Shown: piece after piece, positions 54,049-64,000 of the stretch
Layout of the letters: every line of letters begins with the position of its first letter
Numbering within the stretch: position 1 is the stretch's first letter
DNA from: Fragilaria crotonensis
Taxonomy: Eukaryota; Bacillariophyta; Fragilariophyceae; Fragilariales; Fragilariaceae
Direction of reading: 5' to 3'
Length of the DNA stretch: 64,000 nt
Assembly: GCA_022925895.1 (NCBI GenBank)
Contig: JAKSYS010000079.1
Location: forward strand, 1 to 64,000
Made by a program: the position numbers and the translations under genes
Notes under the pieces: generated by a model
The model's input: the letters and a program-made list of their open reading frames with translations, nothing else
What the model was told of the DNA's origin: nothing
Database searches by the model: none

Positions 54049-55254
54049 AGACTCTAATACCGGTCGTAGACCACCATGCCCAACGTTGCACCGTAGTACC
54101 AGGTACTAGTACAAGTGCCTTGTACTGAAGTACACAGAGAAATCATCCTACCATCCTACCATCCTACCACGAACTAGCAGAGTTAAGAACGCCCCAAACA
54201 AAGATGCTATCCTACACACTACACAGGTTGATGCAAAGTGTGAAAGTTCTGGTCTTCTTGATATTGTGTGGTATCACATGTCGTAAACATAAAACAGTAC
54301 CATTATATATGGCAGTTATGTATGAATACCGAAACGACAGCGATGGTGCCAAATAAGCCCGTCGGCTGTTGGAAGGTGGCAGTTGCACTTTGCACCATAT
54401 GTAGGGTCTGATAAACTTCTACCGGTAATTCTGATCCGCACAATCGAAGTTAGGACCACTGGAGCCCTTCGCAAGGCGATCATCCCCCGAAGGATTAATG
54501 GTGATCGGTGATGGTCTTCGAATTAAGGAAATACTACAGATTACAGTACTCCGAGTAATGCAGCACTCGTAGTACTCCTAATCGGAGTATGCTCTACGAC
54601 AGTATGCTGCTCGCCAACTACGGCCCCAGGTTCGAGTGCTCTGTACTCTAGTGTCTACCGGTAGATGCGAGCAGCATCACACCTGTTGCTTTCTAATCTG
54701 AATCTCGGTAGACCGTCGTACCGTCAGACGACAGTGCCAGGGTGGGCTAGTGTTCGACTGGGTATATGACATACCGTATACGCGTATACGGTATACCCAA
54801 ATACTGAAACACCCCAGCTAGATTTTTAGGCGACAGAATTCTCGGCGAATCCCAAGGAATCTGTCAGTTTGTCAAGTGGCGTAAGAACAAAGTGGGGGGT
54901 GTCGTCGTATCTACTGTGTACCAGTACTGTTGGGTTCGTTTTTACACCAGAAGTCATGGATTTTGTGGATCGATTTGGAATGCAGCAGCAGGAAAACATC
55001 ACATGGCTTTCATCGTACTGCCGCTCCCTTCTCCCTGCTCTACCATAGCAACAGACAAGGTCAGATAAAAAGGGTGTGCCAAGTCGTCTCGCAATCAATA
55101 CTACCTGGCAATACATTGATACTCTGATACTCTGATTCGCTGATTCGCTATTGAACACTCCAATTTCTGCTAGCAAAGCACTACCAGGTACCAGGTAACT
55201 GCTACACACCAGTATCCAACTCTGTCAATATATCAATACCAACATTTTCGGATC
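54049..55254. other. Intergenic between transposon cluster and PP1 inhibitor gene
   Basis: TACTCCGAGTA at 54547-54557 and CCATCCTAC repeated three times near 54147-54170. CGTATACGCGTATACG near 54776-54791 is palindromic. No gene was supported. Confidence 0.45.
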
Positions 55255-56082
55255 ATGGAAGACGATCATGCAATTGACGACGCTGCTCGAAAGATTGCTG
55301 CCAAACCAGCTCTGAAGAAACACCACTTGCACAATTATACCGGTCCTTCCGACGGGATTGATACTCCGACAGATTCTGTTGGCGAGGATTCAAGGAAGAA
55401 GAAGGGCCATCTCAAGTGGGACGAGGAGGTGATTGCCGAGCATGATCAACTTCGTGGTACTCGCATGAAGGTACGTGACAAGTTACAGTGACGTTGATTT
55501 TGTTGTTAGTGTTCATTCGTAACATCAGGTGCAGGACCCTTGTTATCAGACCAATTGTGTACTTCACTATCGAACCGAGTCAGCATTCAGTGCACTCACT
55601 TGATACGGATGAATGTCATACCAGATCATAAGTGCGCACCACAATCATCCTGACAACTACTCACTATTTAACCAACTCAAACGACACCCACGCCCACGCT
55701 CTGCACCTGTCTCATCTGCATTTTTCTTTTCAAGATTGACGAACCCAACACTCCGTTTTACTACGACTCGGGTGCCGAATCGGATGGTAGTCACCAAAAA
55801 TCACCATCGCGGAAGCGTCCCACCATTGATTTCGATTTGTTGCAAGATAAGTTGACCGATGTGGTTGCGACATGCCCCTCCTCACCATCGTCGCACGGTG
55901 ATTCCAGTGTCGATGATGAAAAGAAGCGACAGTTCAGGGAACATCGCAAGAAGCATTACAATGAAATTGATAAAGTACGCCAATTTCGAAGTTCACATCC
56001 GGATTCGTTTGATGATTCCATGGATGGTGATAATGATGATGCGGGTGATGATGCGGGTGATGAGGCCGATGAAGAGGTGTAG
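55255..56082 (+). CDS. Protein phosphatase 1 inhibitor 2 (IPP-2) homologue
   Basis: Exon 1 55255-55470, intron 55471-55734 (GTACGT..TTTCAAG, phase 0), exon 2 55735-56082; 187 aa. KKGHLKWDEEVIAEHDQLRGTRMK joins IDEPNTPFYYDSGAE, the combined KLHY-region and SILK/PP1-contact block of inhibitor-2. EKKRQFREHRKKHYNEIDKVRQF matches the conserved HYNE helix that blocks the PP1 active site. The acidic tail (DDAGDDAGDEADEEV) and lack of globular domains fit this intrinsically disordered family. It regulates protein phosphatase 1 in nucleus and cytosol. The Thr in the EPNTP motif is the usual GSK3 phosphorylation site. Confidence 0.93.
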
Positions 56083-56596
56083 TGGTACGGCTAAATACCG
56101 AGCCATGTTGACTCCAGTAGAACTTGCCTCACCTGCCACAAATGCCAGTCATACCTTAACCAACTAAATCTTGTTTTGTGGTCTTTTTGATGTTGGAACA
56201 ATTTATCATCCTTACTCTCATTCTGCGCCAGTAGATAATTTTCATAATTCCAGAATGACATGAAACCATCCCAACGAGCGAAATCTAAATCAAGAATGCG
56301 CACACGTCGTGACGACGATTAGAATATCAGCCGTGTCTGTCGTACGTGGCCATGATTTGAAAGTGTATGATGGAATTGTGAGTTTACGAAACTATGGTTC
56401 GCAGAACGAACCCTACCCTGCCGGGAGGGAAAAAAGAAATAATCCCCAAAACCTTTCTTAACAACAACAAGTACGTTCCCCCCACAAAATGTGACTCTAC
56501 TAGAGTGTGTGTGTACCAATGTGTTCCACGTTCCTCTAGAGCACCCATGTCACAATGCATAATTACGATTTTTTTACAACCACCAATCGTAGTGGG
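56083..56596. other. Spacer between convergent genes
   Basis: It holds the 3' ends of the inhibitor-2 and heat-shock-factor transcripts. Nothing else was seen. Confidence 0.4.
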
Positions 56597-57917
56597 TTAC
56601 GAATCCTCATCACTATCGTCGTGAGTCGCACTCACATCCGAATCCTCGGCGTCTTCAATTCGGTTCGGCGATTTTAGTTTCTGAGACTTTGCGGCGGATG
56701 CGGATACTTTCCTACTATCACGTGCTGCTGCTGCTGCTGCTGATTTGGCGGGAGGGCTCGAGTCGTCCTGATCAGTCTTTCGATTGGCCTCACGGTCGGA
56801 TGTTGATCGGAATTTGTGAGGCGGCCGACGCATCTTGGCACACAGTTGTGGAAATCCCCGTCGGAACATTTCATGATGGTAGGCATTCTGATCAGGTCCG
56901 GTCGGTGTTCGTAGGAATCCCCATCCATTCACTTGTCTCATGAAGGATGACAACTTGGCATGTCGGAAAAAGAGCGGAATCACCTTTTCTTCAAATTCGT
57001 GTTGGTTGTGAATCTTCCACGATCTGCCGTGCGGTTGCCACGAGATGTATTCCTGACAATCTGGATCTTCCAACATTCGGAATAATTTGGCCGGGAAGGA
57101 GCGCGTTTTCGCTAAATCTGCCAAATCAAGATCGGGTCCTTGAGGCTCTGATTCCTGGATTGTGAGGGGAAAAAAATTACGTGAGTTTCATATTGAATAG
57201 GCATTGTAACATGAAAAACTGATCTTGTGTCATTGTTACCTGCGCGAGCCCTTGAAATGTGCCAGGGAGTGTTGCGGATGAAGGTGTCGAGAGCGCATCT
57301 GCTTGTAGCTGTACATGGCTTGGAACGAGCGCTCTGTGAAGAGCCATATTCTCAGCACCGTGGCCCATAAGTCCGAGGGAAGGGTTCATTTGCCCTTGTA
57401 GTGTCATTCCACCTGATCCAGCCAGGTTCTGCAGAAGGGCCGGGTATCGATTCCGCAGCATTTGTTGCTGTACAATTTGTTGCATGAAGCGTTGCTCCGC
57501 CAGTTGTCGTTGAAGAACATGCACGTCCACCAATGCGTTGTTATTACCAGGAAAAAGTGGGATGGAGCTGGACTGTGACGTCCCTTGCATCTGCATTGGC
57601 ATTTGAATTGGCATCTGCATTGGCATTTGAATTGGCATCTGCATTGGCATTTGCATTGACATCGTTGACAAGGGGTGCGATATTTGCCCTCCGAGCGTGA
57701 GGTCTCGCTGCATTGGCATGCCACGCTGCGGGAAGACTCCTCCTCTGTTGACGAACGATTGTGATTGCTGTGGCACCGCTGCGGGGTTGAACCCTGAAAT
57801 GAGATTTTGTGAGTTCATGTTTAAGTTCATGTTCGCCGCGAGGTTCATGCTGTTCATCATGTGGACCCGATCCCTGTCGTCTTGTTTATTTCGTTGATCA
57901 TCGTCACTATCGTTCAT
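56597..57917 (-). CDS. Heat-shock transcription factor with C-terminal DNA-binding domain
   Basis: Exon 1 57917-57240, intron 57239-57155 (GTAACA..ATCCAG, phase 0), exon 2 57154-56597; 411 aa. Exon 1 encodes an acidic start and a Met/Gln-rich region with repeats of MQMPIQMPMQMP and a likely helix (LQRQLAEQRFMQQIVQQQML). Exon 2 carries the HSF DNA-binding domain: FPAKLFRMLEDPDCQEYISW, GRSWKIHNQHEFEEKVIPLFF and KLSSFMRQVNGWGFLR, whose recognition helix is intact. A Ser/Lys tail ends the protein. The family usually has the DNA-binding domain at the N-terminus with a coiled coil after it; here it sits at residues about 235-330. HSFs are greatly expanded in diatoms. Confidence 0.94.
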
Positions 57918-58887
57918 CGGAGAGGAACCGTTGAGAGTTCAGCGACAACGTTGTTCAACTCGACGTAGGTTAAGGACTTGACGTACGAAAGACAGCAGGC
58001 AAATGCCCTATGCGAGCATTCAGGAAAGCAGGAGTTGTCTGTCTCCCCCTCCACTGGAATGCGAAAGGTGTCTCGTAGTACTCTATGTACCTTGCTGTTG
58101 ACGCCCATATGTTATACAATGATAACTCTAAATTGAGAGACCACCCGATCACAGTTGTGAAAAACAAGAAATACATATGACATATGCATACACACAATTA
58201 GCCCTCGAGGAGCAGTAGAATACTTGCTATCGGTCGTGTACTCGTACTGTATCCGAAGTCGCAGCAGTGCTGGGGACATTCGGAAACGAACCACTGCCGT
58301 TTAATGACTTCGACGTTGATACTACATTGAACACACATGCTTTTCCTGACATTCTTTGTATTGACGTCAGCTCGGTTCTTTTTTCCTCGCGCGTTTCTGT
58401 TCGAAACATGATATTGCTCGACTCAATTATATTGGATACTTTGGTTCTACGTTCTATGATACGCACCTCTACGAACTGCCTCGTCCGTGGACACAGAATA
58501 CTGACCATGCATGATGTCGAGTCCCGAGGCGGAGCAATTCGGGAAGTGCGTAGCCCGGTTTGCAATTACATGGATGAGAATGATGACGTCAAGGTTCAAG
58601 GGATTGTACGACGTGTTTCAGTTTTAAATATATCATTTTCCGTTGACCACGAACGTTCGCCAGGTCAGAAAACGAATCCAACGGATTCGAGGAAAATGGT
58701 TTTATGTTTCTAAAATGCCGGAAGTTTGTCAAGTGCGTTTCGTGTCGCTGAACGTAACAATGGAGAGGTTGGAGCAATCAACGCACCAACATCATGACGC
58801 TCGCCATTGCGAACATGCATTGTATCGGTGTACGAGTATCCCAGAAAACAAAGACCAGAAACGGCTAACACAATCGCCCGTCCGCCT
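57918..58887. other. Intergenic, no gene supported
   Basis: It includes the promoter side of the HSF gene. A 148-codon plus-strand frame (58267-58713) has no recognised motif. Confidence 0.4.
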
Positions 58888-58895
58888 GTCAAGGG

Positions 58896-59459
58896 TATCG
58901 TTGTGTTTAAAACAAATTCAGATTTTGAATTTGTTTTAAACAGTTTAAAACAGCAACAGTTCACAGTAGTAAGTACTACAGTACTCCAAGTAGTCAAGTA
59001 CTCGGAGTAGACCACTAATCAATACGGTTCAAAACCTTGAGAACAAGACAACAAGGATAACCAAGATAGAAAGGAGTCCTAAGGACTAATCAGCATGAAC
59101 TTATAATTGCACTTATGCCTGACAATACTCTGCCTTTTTGCATGCAGGTTTCCCACCAACTGAATGGTATGGATCCCCTAAGTGTCCACTGATAACATCC
59201 TAAAGTTGCACCATTCTTGAATCAAAATGTAATGAATTGTCTCACATGCATCACTTAACTGATGTTATGCATTTTGATGCTTTTTCAACCTACAAACAGT
59301 ATAGTTATGTGATGAGCAATGAGACTTGTCGATGAAAAAACCGCATCATAACCGTAAAACCTTAACCCTAACCTCGATTTCAATGAAACAAATTGCTTTT
59401 TTGAAGAAAAAAGTTGTTAACAGGGTGTTTTAAACAGCAATTAAACAAACACAACGATA
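58896..59459. mobile_element. hAT-like MITE with perfect 8-bp target duplication (564 bp)
   Basis: Terminal inverted repeat TATCGTTGTGTTT at 58896-58908 and its complement at 59447-59459. Flanks GTCAAGGG at 58888-58895 and 59460-59467 are identical, the 8-bp duplication of hAT-type elements. Just inside the left end, GTTTAAAACAAATTC (58905-58919) and GAATTTGTTTTAAAC (58927-58941) form a perfect hairpin. No coding capacity. Confidence 0.88.
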
Positions 59460-59467
59460 GTCAAGGG

Positions 59468-61198
59468 GGATCTACTGTTTGGACAAGAAGTGCCAGAAAA
59501 ATACAGTAGGACCACGTAAACAATGGTAGATGGTAGATGGTACTTGTAATACTACCGGTAGTCGTATGGTGCTTGTACCGGATCACTTCTACAATAGTAA
59601 ACTCAAGCACAGGAGCATCGTCAAGCAGGTGTTTTTCGATGAGTGTTTCTTTGTTGTTACTCCAAAACGCAGAAGCACCTCACTTTGGCGCCTTTGGTTT
59701 TTGTAGTTCGACAAGAAGAGGTGTTTTTCAAGACATTCGCATATCAATACTACCGGTAATACGCCAGTACTACTACAAAGCAGGACCATCACTCCAACAA
59801 GCTGAGATGCACGGGTAGTGAAGCACTTTGCTTTCTGTGCATCCTGTTATGATGATATCATGAAGCAAATACCATAAGTCAATTGTGCCTGTAATATTGT
59901 CCTTGTGCCCATCAAGCAGCATGTATTTAATGACCCTCTCTCACAAGAAACTGTGTGACAACAAGAGTACAGGAGGAGCAATGGTGGCTAGAGAGGAATG
60001 CATGGTGTTGAATTCGGTGCCTTGAAAGCAAGGTACAGTAAATCTACCAGAAAGAGATGCAAATGCAGCTGACGTTCTCAGGCTTGGTGCTGCTGATAGA
60101 CTTACACTGGTTTGTGGAATGTTGAGGATGAGAAGGAAAAATGGCGCCTCTGTAGGAAGTATTGTGGGCAGAGCAGCTGTGATGGAACTGCATGGTTCAA
60201 ACAATTTGGTTGCCAATCTTAAGGTACTACCTCCACAGAGGACTGCAAGGTTCTCAACAGTGACCTGATGCTCGTAGAGTGTAGTAACAGGAGGTGATAA
60301 CTCTAGTTCTCTGGGTACTAAACGGTGATCAGCTGGTGGACAAAAATTCAGAATGGAAGGGCAAAAAGCAAAATGATGCAAGCGCTGACAGACTTGTCGG
60401 TCTACTGTATTACCAGCAGGCATAAGTACAATGTGAGACTTGCGACTATCGCTAGACGTCTAGCGGCATCGAAGGCATCACCTTGGCTGCACAGAAATTT
60501 AGCGTTAGGAACTTTGGGTACTGCTACACGACGTTCTAGTAACAATACTATCCATACACACTGCATGCGACAGTACCGGTACGACTTAAATGCTGCTTGA
60601 CGCTGGATCGGTGTTAGAAGCAGGGCTGGCATTGCTTGGTTTTTCTAATAAAGGTTTTTGTAGCTTTTATTCAAATGTGACCCCTCGTTTCCCGCACCAT
60701 CATTGCATTCGTTGGTTCTTTCAGCACTGCTGCTACTACAGTGTCAACAACTACAACATTTTGAGCAACACAATTCAATGATGGAAGTGAATGAGGATGA
60801 TGTTATTGTCAACATTGACAATAACAATCCTGCAGATATAGCAGATAGTACTCCAGAGAGCCAGAGCATTAGGAGGATGCAGTGCCTCACTTCTGGCATC
60901 AATTTGCCAATGATCCTTGCCAACGAAATTGAATGGTGCTGTTTGCTGGTATTGTCATATCTGATATCATCACCACAAGAATGGAATCGGCAATGGTGCA
61001 TCCGGTAGTTCATGTCGTGGAGTTTGCTTTTCAGCAATATACTTTATTGAAGATTGAGATTGATGATCACCCCACTTGGCCACGTAGGACGTGGTACGTA
61101 ATAGGTTAACTTAGGTTTTTGTAAGTTTTTTAAAAAAAACCTAAAAATTAGGATTTTGCCGGGCCTGGGGTGAGAAGGTGAGAAGTAAAGTGCAACGA
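59468..61198. other. 1.7 kb without a supported gene
   Basis: A 160-codon minus-strand frame (59941-60423) lacks recognisable motifs, and its start context is poor. The rest has short frames only. Confidence 0.4.
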
Positions 61199-62350
61199 AT
61201 GAGTGACCCAGAGAATGAATGGGCTTTTTGCACTCGAGGCATTTCTCAATACTGTACATGGAACAGCACCTTGAAAAGTTTGTTCATTGTCGGCGGGCCC
61301 GTGACATGTGTCTCCTTCCTATCCGACGACAGACTATTGATTGGCAAGGGCCCATACCTTGAGGTTGTTCCGTCGCAGGTCAACGCCGTCGTTGTTGCAC
61401 CAGCGCGAACGTTTGGCGTTGGGACAGAGATTTTGTGTATTAATACTAGCAATAGTGCTGAACCAGCCTCCGCTCCATTCGTACTTGCTTCTACCGAAGC
61501 ACAAACAGCAACTGCGACATGTTCAAAAGCACGCCTTATATTTTCCAAAGGTGGCACGATACACGGGGCACGACAAACAAGTGCAGGTTTTCTCATTGTT
61601 TTTGGCGGTCGTCAATTGGCCTTTCTTCATAACGAGACCTTCCAACCATTGGAAATTAATCAAAAGGATGCGCTACATGTCTCGGACTGGATTTGGGATG
61701 CACGATTACATCAAAAGAGCTTTCAAAATGGAAATGGAGACGGGTTGTTAGCGCTCGGACTTGGCAACAATACCGGTGAACTATGGAAAGTCCGGACAGA
61801 AACGTCCACGTCGTTCTCTGTCGTCAGACAGCACTGCTGTGGCAACCAAATTCGATGCATCACGTACTGCATGGTCTTGAATGGATGGAATGAATCAATG
61901 GACTCTCTTATCATCGCTTCTGGTACTGTCTGGAACGAGATTCTACTTTGGAACGTGGAGGAGAATGAAAGTGACACGACCGATAGACCTGTGACATCGA
62001 CACTAAAAGGACACGAGGGACTCATTTTGTCGCTCAAATTCAACAGGGATGGAGACTTGCTGGCTTCAACCTCGGACGATCGATCGGTACGTTTATGGAG
62101 CATCCTCCATGGCTCGGAAGGAGCCTTACTTTGGGTCGCTTGGGGTGACACTGCTCGAGTATGGGATGTTGCATTCTCGGCGTCGCATGGCATTGTGAGT
62201 TCAGGAGAGGATGGTACAGCTCGACTCTGGGACATACACGATGGATATGAGCGTGCCATCTTCCGAAATTACGTCTCGCACTCTCTGTGGCGCGTCGACG
62301 TGTGTGATGAACTCCGTCATGTATGCTTTCAGTGGCTATGTCTGCTCTGA
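61199..62350 (+). CDS. WDR6-like WD40 protein, N-terminal part
   Basis: ATG 61199 (the frame opens earlier at GTG). N-terminal GGPVTCVSFLSDDRLLIGKGPYLEVV matches the WDR6/Rtt10 start. Later repeats: LKGHEGLILSLKFNRDGDLLASTSDDRSVRLWSI and RVWDVAFSASHGIVSSGEDGTARLWDI. Yeast and human homologues bind the FTSJ1/Trm7 tRNA 2'-O-methyltransferase and are about 1000 aa; this frame stops after about 380. GTATGC at 62319-62324, just before the frame loses sense, is a possible splice donor, so more exons may follow in 62400-63000. The rest could not be traced, so truncation or frameshift remains possible. Confidence 0.72.
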   Translation: MSDPENEWAFCTRGISQYCTWNSTLKSLFIVGGPVTCVSFLSDDRLLIGKGPYLEVVPSQVNAVVVAPARTFGVGTEILCINTSNSAEPASAPFVLASTEAQTATATCSKARLIFSKGGTIHGARQTSAGFLIVFGGRQLAFLHNETFQPLEINQKDALHVSDWIWDARLHQKSFQNGNGDGLLALGLGNNTGELWKVRTETSTSFSVVRQHCCGNQIRCITYCMVLNGWNESMDSLIIASGTVWNEILLWNVEENESDTTDRPVTSTLKGHEGLILSLKFNRDGDLLASTSDDRSVRLWSILHGSEGALLWVAWGDTARVWDVAFSASHGIVSSGEDGTARLWDIHDGYERAIFRNYVSHSLWRVDVCDELRHVCFQWLCLL

Positions 62351-63685
62351 TATTGGGACTTCTCACGAGAGCCACGACCATGGAACCACGTATGCTGGGA
62401 ATGATTTCCCGGTCAGCAAAGTCCTCTGACGAACGAACCATGGCCATGTATTTGTTGTCCGTTCTTATCGTGAACTGTGCTGCCACCGAGACCATCCGAG
62501 GGTCGTCGAGGTTCTGATGGACTCCCCGTGGCTTTCCATCCTTTGCGCCAAAACAGTGATTCTGTGTGTTGGCCTTCAGCGTACTTCGCCGGCTCGGATT
62601 CAGGATTGCTCTTTAGCTGATACTTGTCCTTTCTTTGTGATCAATCTTACTTCACCAATTCATATCCTTTGAGTAAACTGATGGATATGTGTTTTCATGA
62701 AAGCGATGACGGTTCCGCGTTCAAGCTCGGCGAACTCAAGGCCCTTGTTCGTATTACTTTCGAACACCGCTTGATGTCACGTCGTAGAGAAGCCGAAATT
62801 GAGGGGGTTATTCAACAGTCTAAGAGTGCTGATACTTTGGGGCCTTATGGGCCGTACCGCATATTGGGACCTATGCGATGCGTCATACAAGATGATGAGC
62901 GTCCTGCGTGTCGAGAAATGGAGACTTTTTTGATAATAATGCAGATGACGATGACATAGCGAACATGCACAATCACTCTAAAAAAGACGACATGTTGCCA
63001 GCCATTTACTCCATTACGACAAGTTGTTGCTGTCACTTTAGACTCTGTTTTGGACGGAGCTAAAATCATTGACGTCTACCGCAAGGAATATAGTCGTTCC
63101 CACGTACTTCAAGAATTTCACGATGGTAGCCGAATCAGTGGTTTCTGCGGAATTCTACTAACGAAGCAGCATATTGTGGTACGAAAGGAAGACATCACCT
63201 CAGTATAGGCAGCCATGTGTCTCGCCGGACGCAACCATTAGTGTTGCCTGCAACATCATCCAATCACGGAATTCGCAGAAGTCGAGTAGAATTGCGTTAC
63301 TTTGCTAAGACCCAGATCTGGCGATATGAGCTTTATATGAAGGCAAAACCGTCCCCCTCGTGGCTAGGGTTTTAGGAAACATCACATGGAAGAATACATT
63401 GGAACAAAGACTGATATTTCAAACCTCCCATGGAACTATTACAGTGGGCAGTGGCAAAGTGGAAAGTATTTACTCTGATGCAGCGCCAGGAGCTACAACA
63501 GCATGCACATTATGGAGTTGACAACCCTTTTGACTTCGTTAAGTTCCAAGATGTTTGTTGAGTACAGTAAACAAATTCGATGTAACGCAATTTGGCTATT
63601 GAATTGGAGCATCTCACGATACCAATCTGGAATATGCATAGGGGCAACACACAAGGATGTAGCAACTGGTGAAGAGGTGCCACCA
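62351..63685. other. Unresolved region downstream of the WDR6-like gene
   Basis: 62624-62959 is open for 111 codons (DMCFHESDDGSAFKLGELKAL) without a recognised domain. It may belong to a WDR6 downstream exon or be non-coding. Confidence 0.3.
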
Positions 63686-64000
63686 CTAACCGGGTGGAGA
63701 GACGCCAGTGGTTGGTGCAGCGACGGGAGGAGAGCTGCCGCCACCAGTTCCCGGTGGAAGAGTCCCATCAACACAAAGGCAGACACCAATCAAATTTGGA
63801 AGGACCGGACAGTTTTCTAATGCAACTCGGCCTTCTAGGCCAGCCTGTTGCAAATCTCCACAAGGGACGGGGTCAAAACCTGGAAATGCAAAGATGGCAT
63901 CAGGTGCTGAAACGACCTTGCCATCTCCGCAAACTGAACACCCTTGGGCATTGGAAGCGCCACCAGTGGTTGGAGCAGCGACTGGTGGAGAGGTGCCAGT
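63686..64000 (-). CDS. Partial Cys-rich secreted-type protein (runs off the window)
   Basis: The minus strand is open from the window edge to TAG 63688-63686 (104 codons). It contains one repeat module, CSVCGDGKVVSAPDAIFAFP and VPCGDLQQAGLEGRV, then ENCPVLPNLIGVCLCVDG, bounded by Pro/Thr linkers TSPPVAAPTTGG. I recall this CxVCG...PDAIF...PCG..Q.AG pattern as a repeated extracellular module in diatom proteins. The linker words recur further down (SGGTSSPVAT), and CCGGTTAGT at the stop could be a splice donor, so the true end may be lower. The 5' part lies outside the window. Confidence 0.65.
   Translation of the reverse strand, partial: TGTSPPVAAPTTGGASNAQGCSVCGDGKVVSAPDAIFAFPGFDPVPCGDLQQAGLEGRVALENCPVLPNLIGVCLCVDGTLPPGTGGGSSPPVAAPTTGVSPPG

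Larger units (their letters stand above)
7489..59009. repeat. Dispersed palindromic 11-mer TACTCSGAGTA, eight copies
   Basis: Exact copies at 7489-7499, 10056-10066, 10168-10178, 21517-21527, 43012-43022, 44914-44924, 54547-54557 and 58999-59009. All but one lie outside genes and known elements; 58999 is inside the hAT-like MITE. Middle base C or G gives the same site on the other strand. Confidence 0.85.

Noticed and set aside
59941-60423. 160-codon minus-strand frame as a gene
   Set aside because: Ser/Leu/Pro-rich without motifs and in a stretch of transposon debris; kept only as a gap note.
1-64000. tRNA and rRNA genes
   Set aside because: I saw no cloverleaf-like A/B box pairs or rRNA segments by eye; a covariance-model search was not possible.

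Overview
The window reads as nuclear DNA of a photosynthetic stramenopile, most likely a pennate diatom. The evidence is a fucoxanthin-chlorophyll binding protein whose leader carries an AFAP-type plastid motif, two other proteins with SAF or AFA leader motifs, short GT-AG introns of about 65-265 nt, a selenoprotein methionine sulfoxide reductase of algal type, and several protein families I associate with diatoms. Genes lie on both strands, are not in operons, and are separated by transposon debris.

Layout. 0.2-3.8 kb: decayed piggyBac-like transposon that carries SAP and YqaJ-like nuclease domains. 4.2-4.7 kb: small inverted-repeat element. 4.9-7.2 kb: gene with a macro-like domain followed by a bacterial-immunity-type SIR2 domain. 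7.5-11.5 kb: two paralogues of an unknown family, one frameshifted. 12.0-13.1 kb: three-exon jacalin-like lectin. 13.9-15.3 kb: plastid-type DUF1350 hydrolase. 15.5-17.9 kb: ankyrin protein with an 11-copy QQGYDQGYQQPPA array. 18.8-21.0 kb: double GT32-like glycosyltransferase. 21.7-23.4 kb, 25.9-26.4 kb and 30.9-32.8 kb: two lipase genes and a lipase pseudogene. 24.5-25.2 kb: FCP. 29.8-30.5 kb: Ty1/copia fragment. 33.1-35.1 kb: probable nuclear protein. 36.4-37.2 kb: MgtE-like transporter. 37.6-39.6 kb: MYST acetyltransferase. 39.7-41.8 kb: acidic membrane protein. 43.3-44.7 kb: VWA protein. 45.5-46.5 kb: RWD/DUF1115 protein. 46.6-47.3 kb: selenoprotein MsrA. 47.4-54.0 kb: nested transposons with an apparently intact PIF/Harbinger element at the centre. 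55.3-56.1 kb: PP1 inhibitor-2. 56.6-57.9 kb: heat-shock factor. 58.9-59.5 kb: MITE with a perfect 8-bp target duplication. 61.2-62.4 kb: WDR6-like protein. 63.7 kb to the window edge: Cys-rich secreted-type protein.

Most notable results. (1) MsrA has TGA in place of the catalytic Cys codon, and a complete SECIS-like fold begins 22 nt after its stop. (2) The macro-SIR2 protein keeps the residues expected for an NAD-hydrolysing defence effector. (3) In the piggyBac-like fossil a YqaJ nuclease lies between the second and third catalytic acids. (4) The Harbinger element has 15-bp inverted ends, a TAA duplication, a full transposase and an unrecognised 596-aa partner, and sits inside a TGCTGAC-rich foldback-like element. 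(5) The palindromic 11-mer TACTCSGAGTA occurs eight times, always outside called genes. (6) At least eight otherwise well-kept coding sequences are broken by single-base shifts, mostly in short homopolymers, which looks more like assembly error than gene death.
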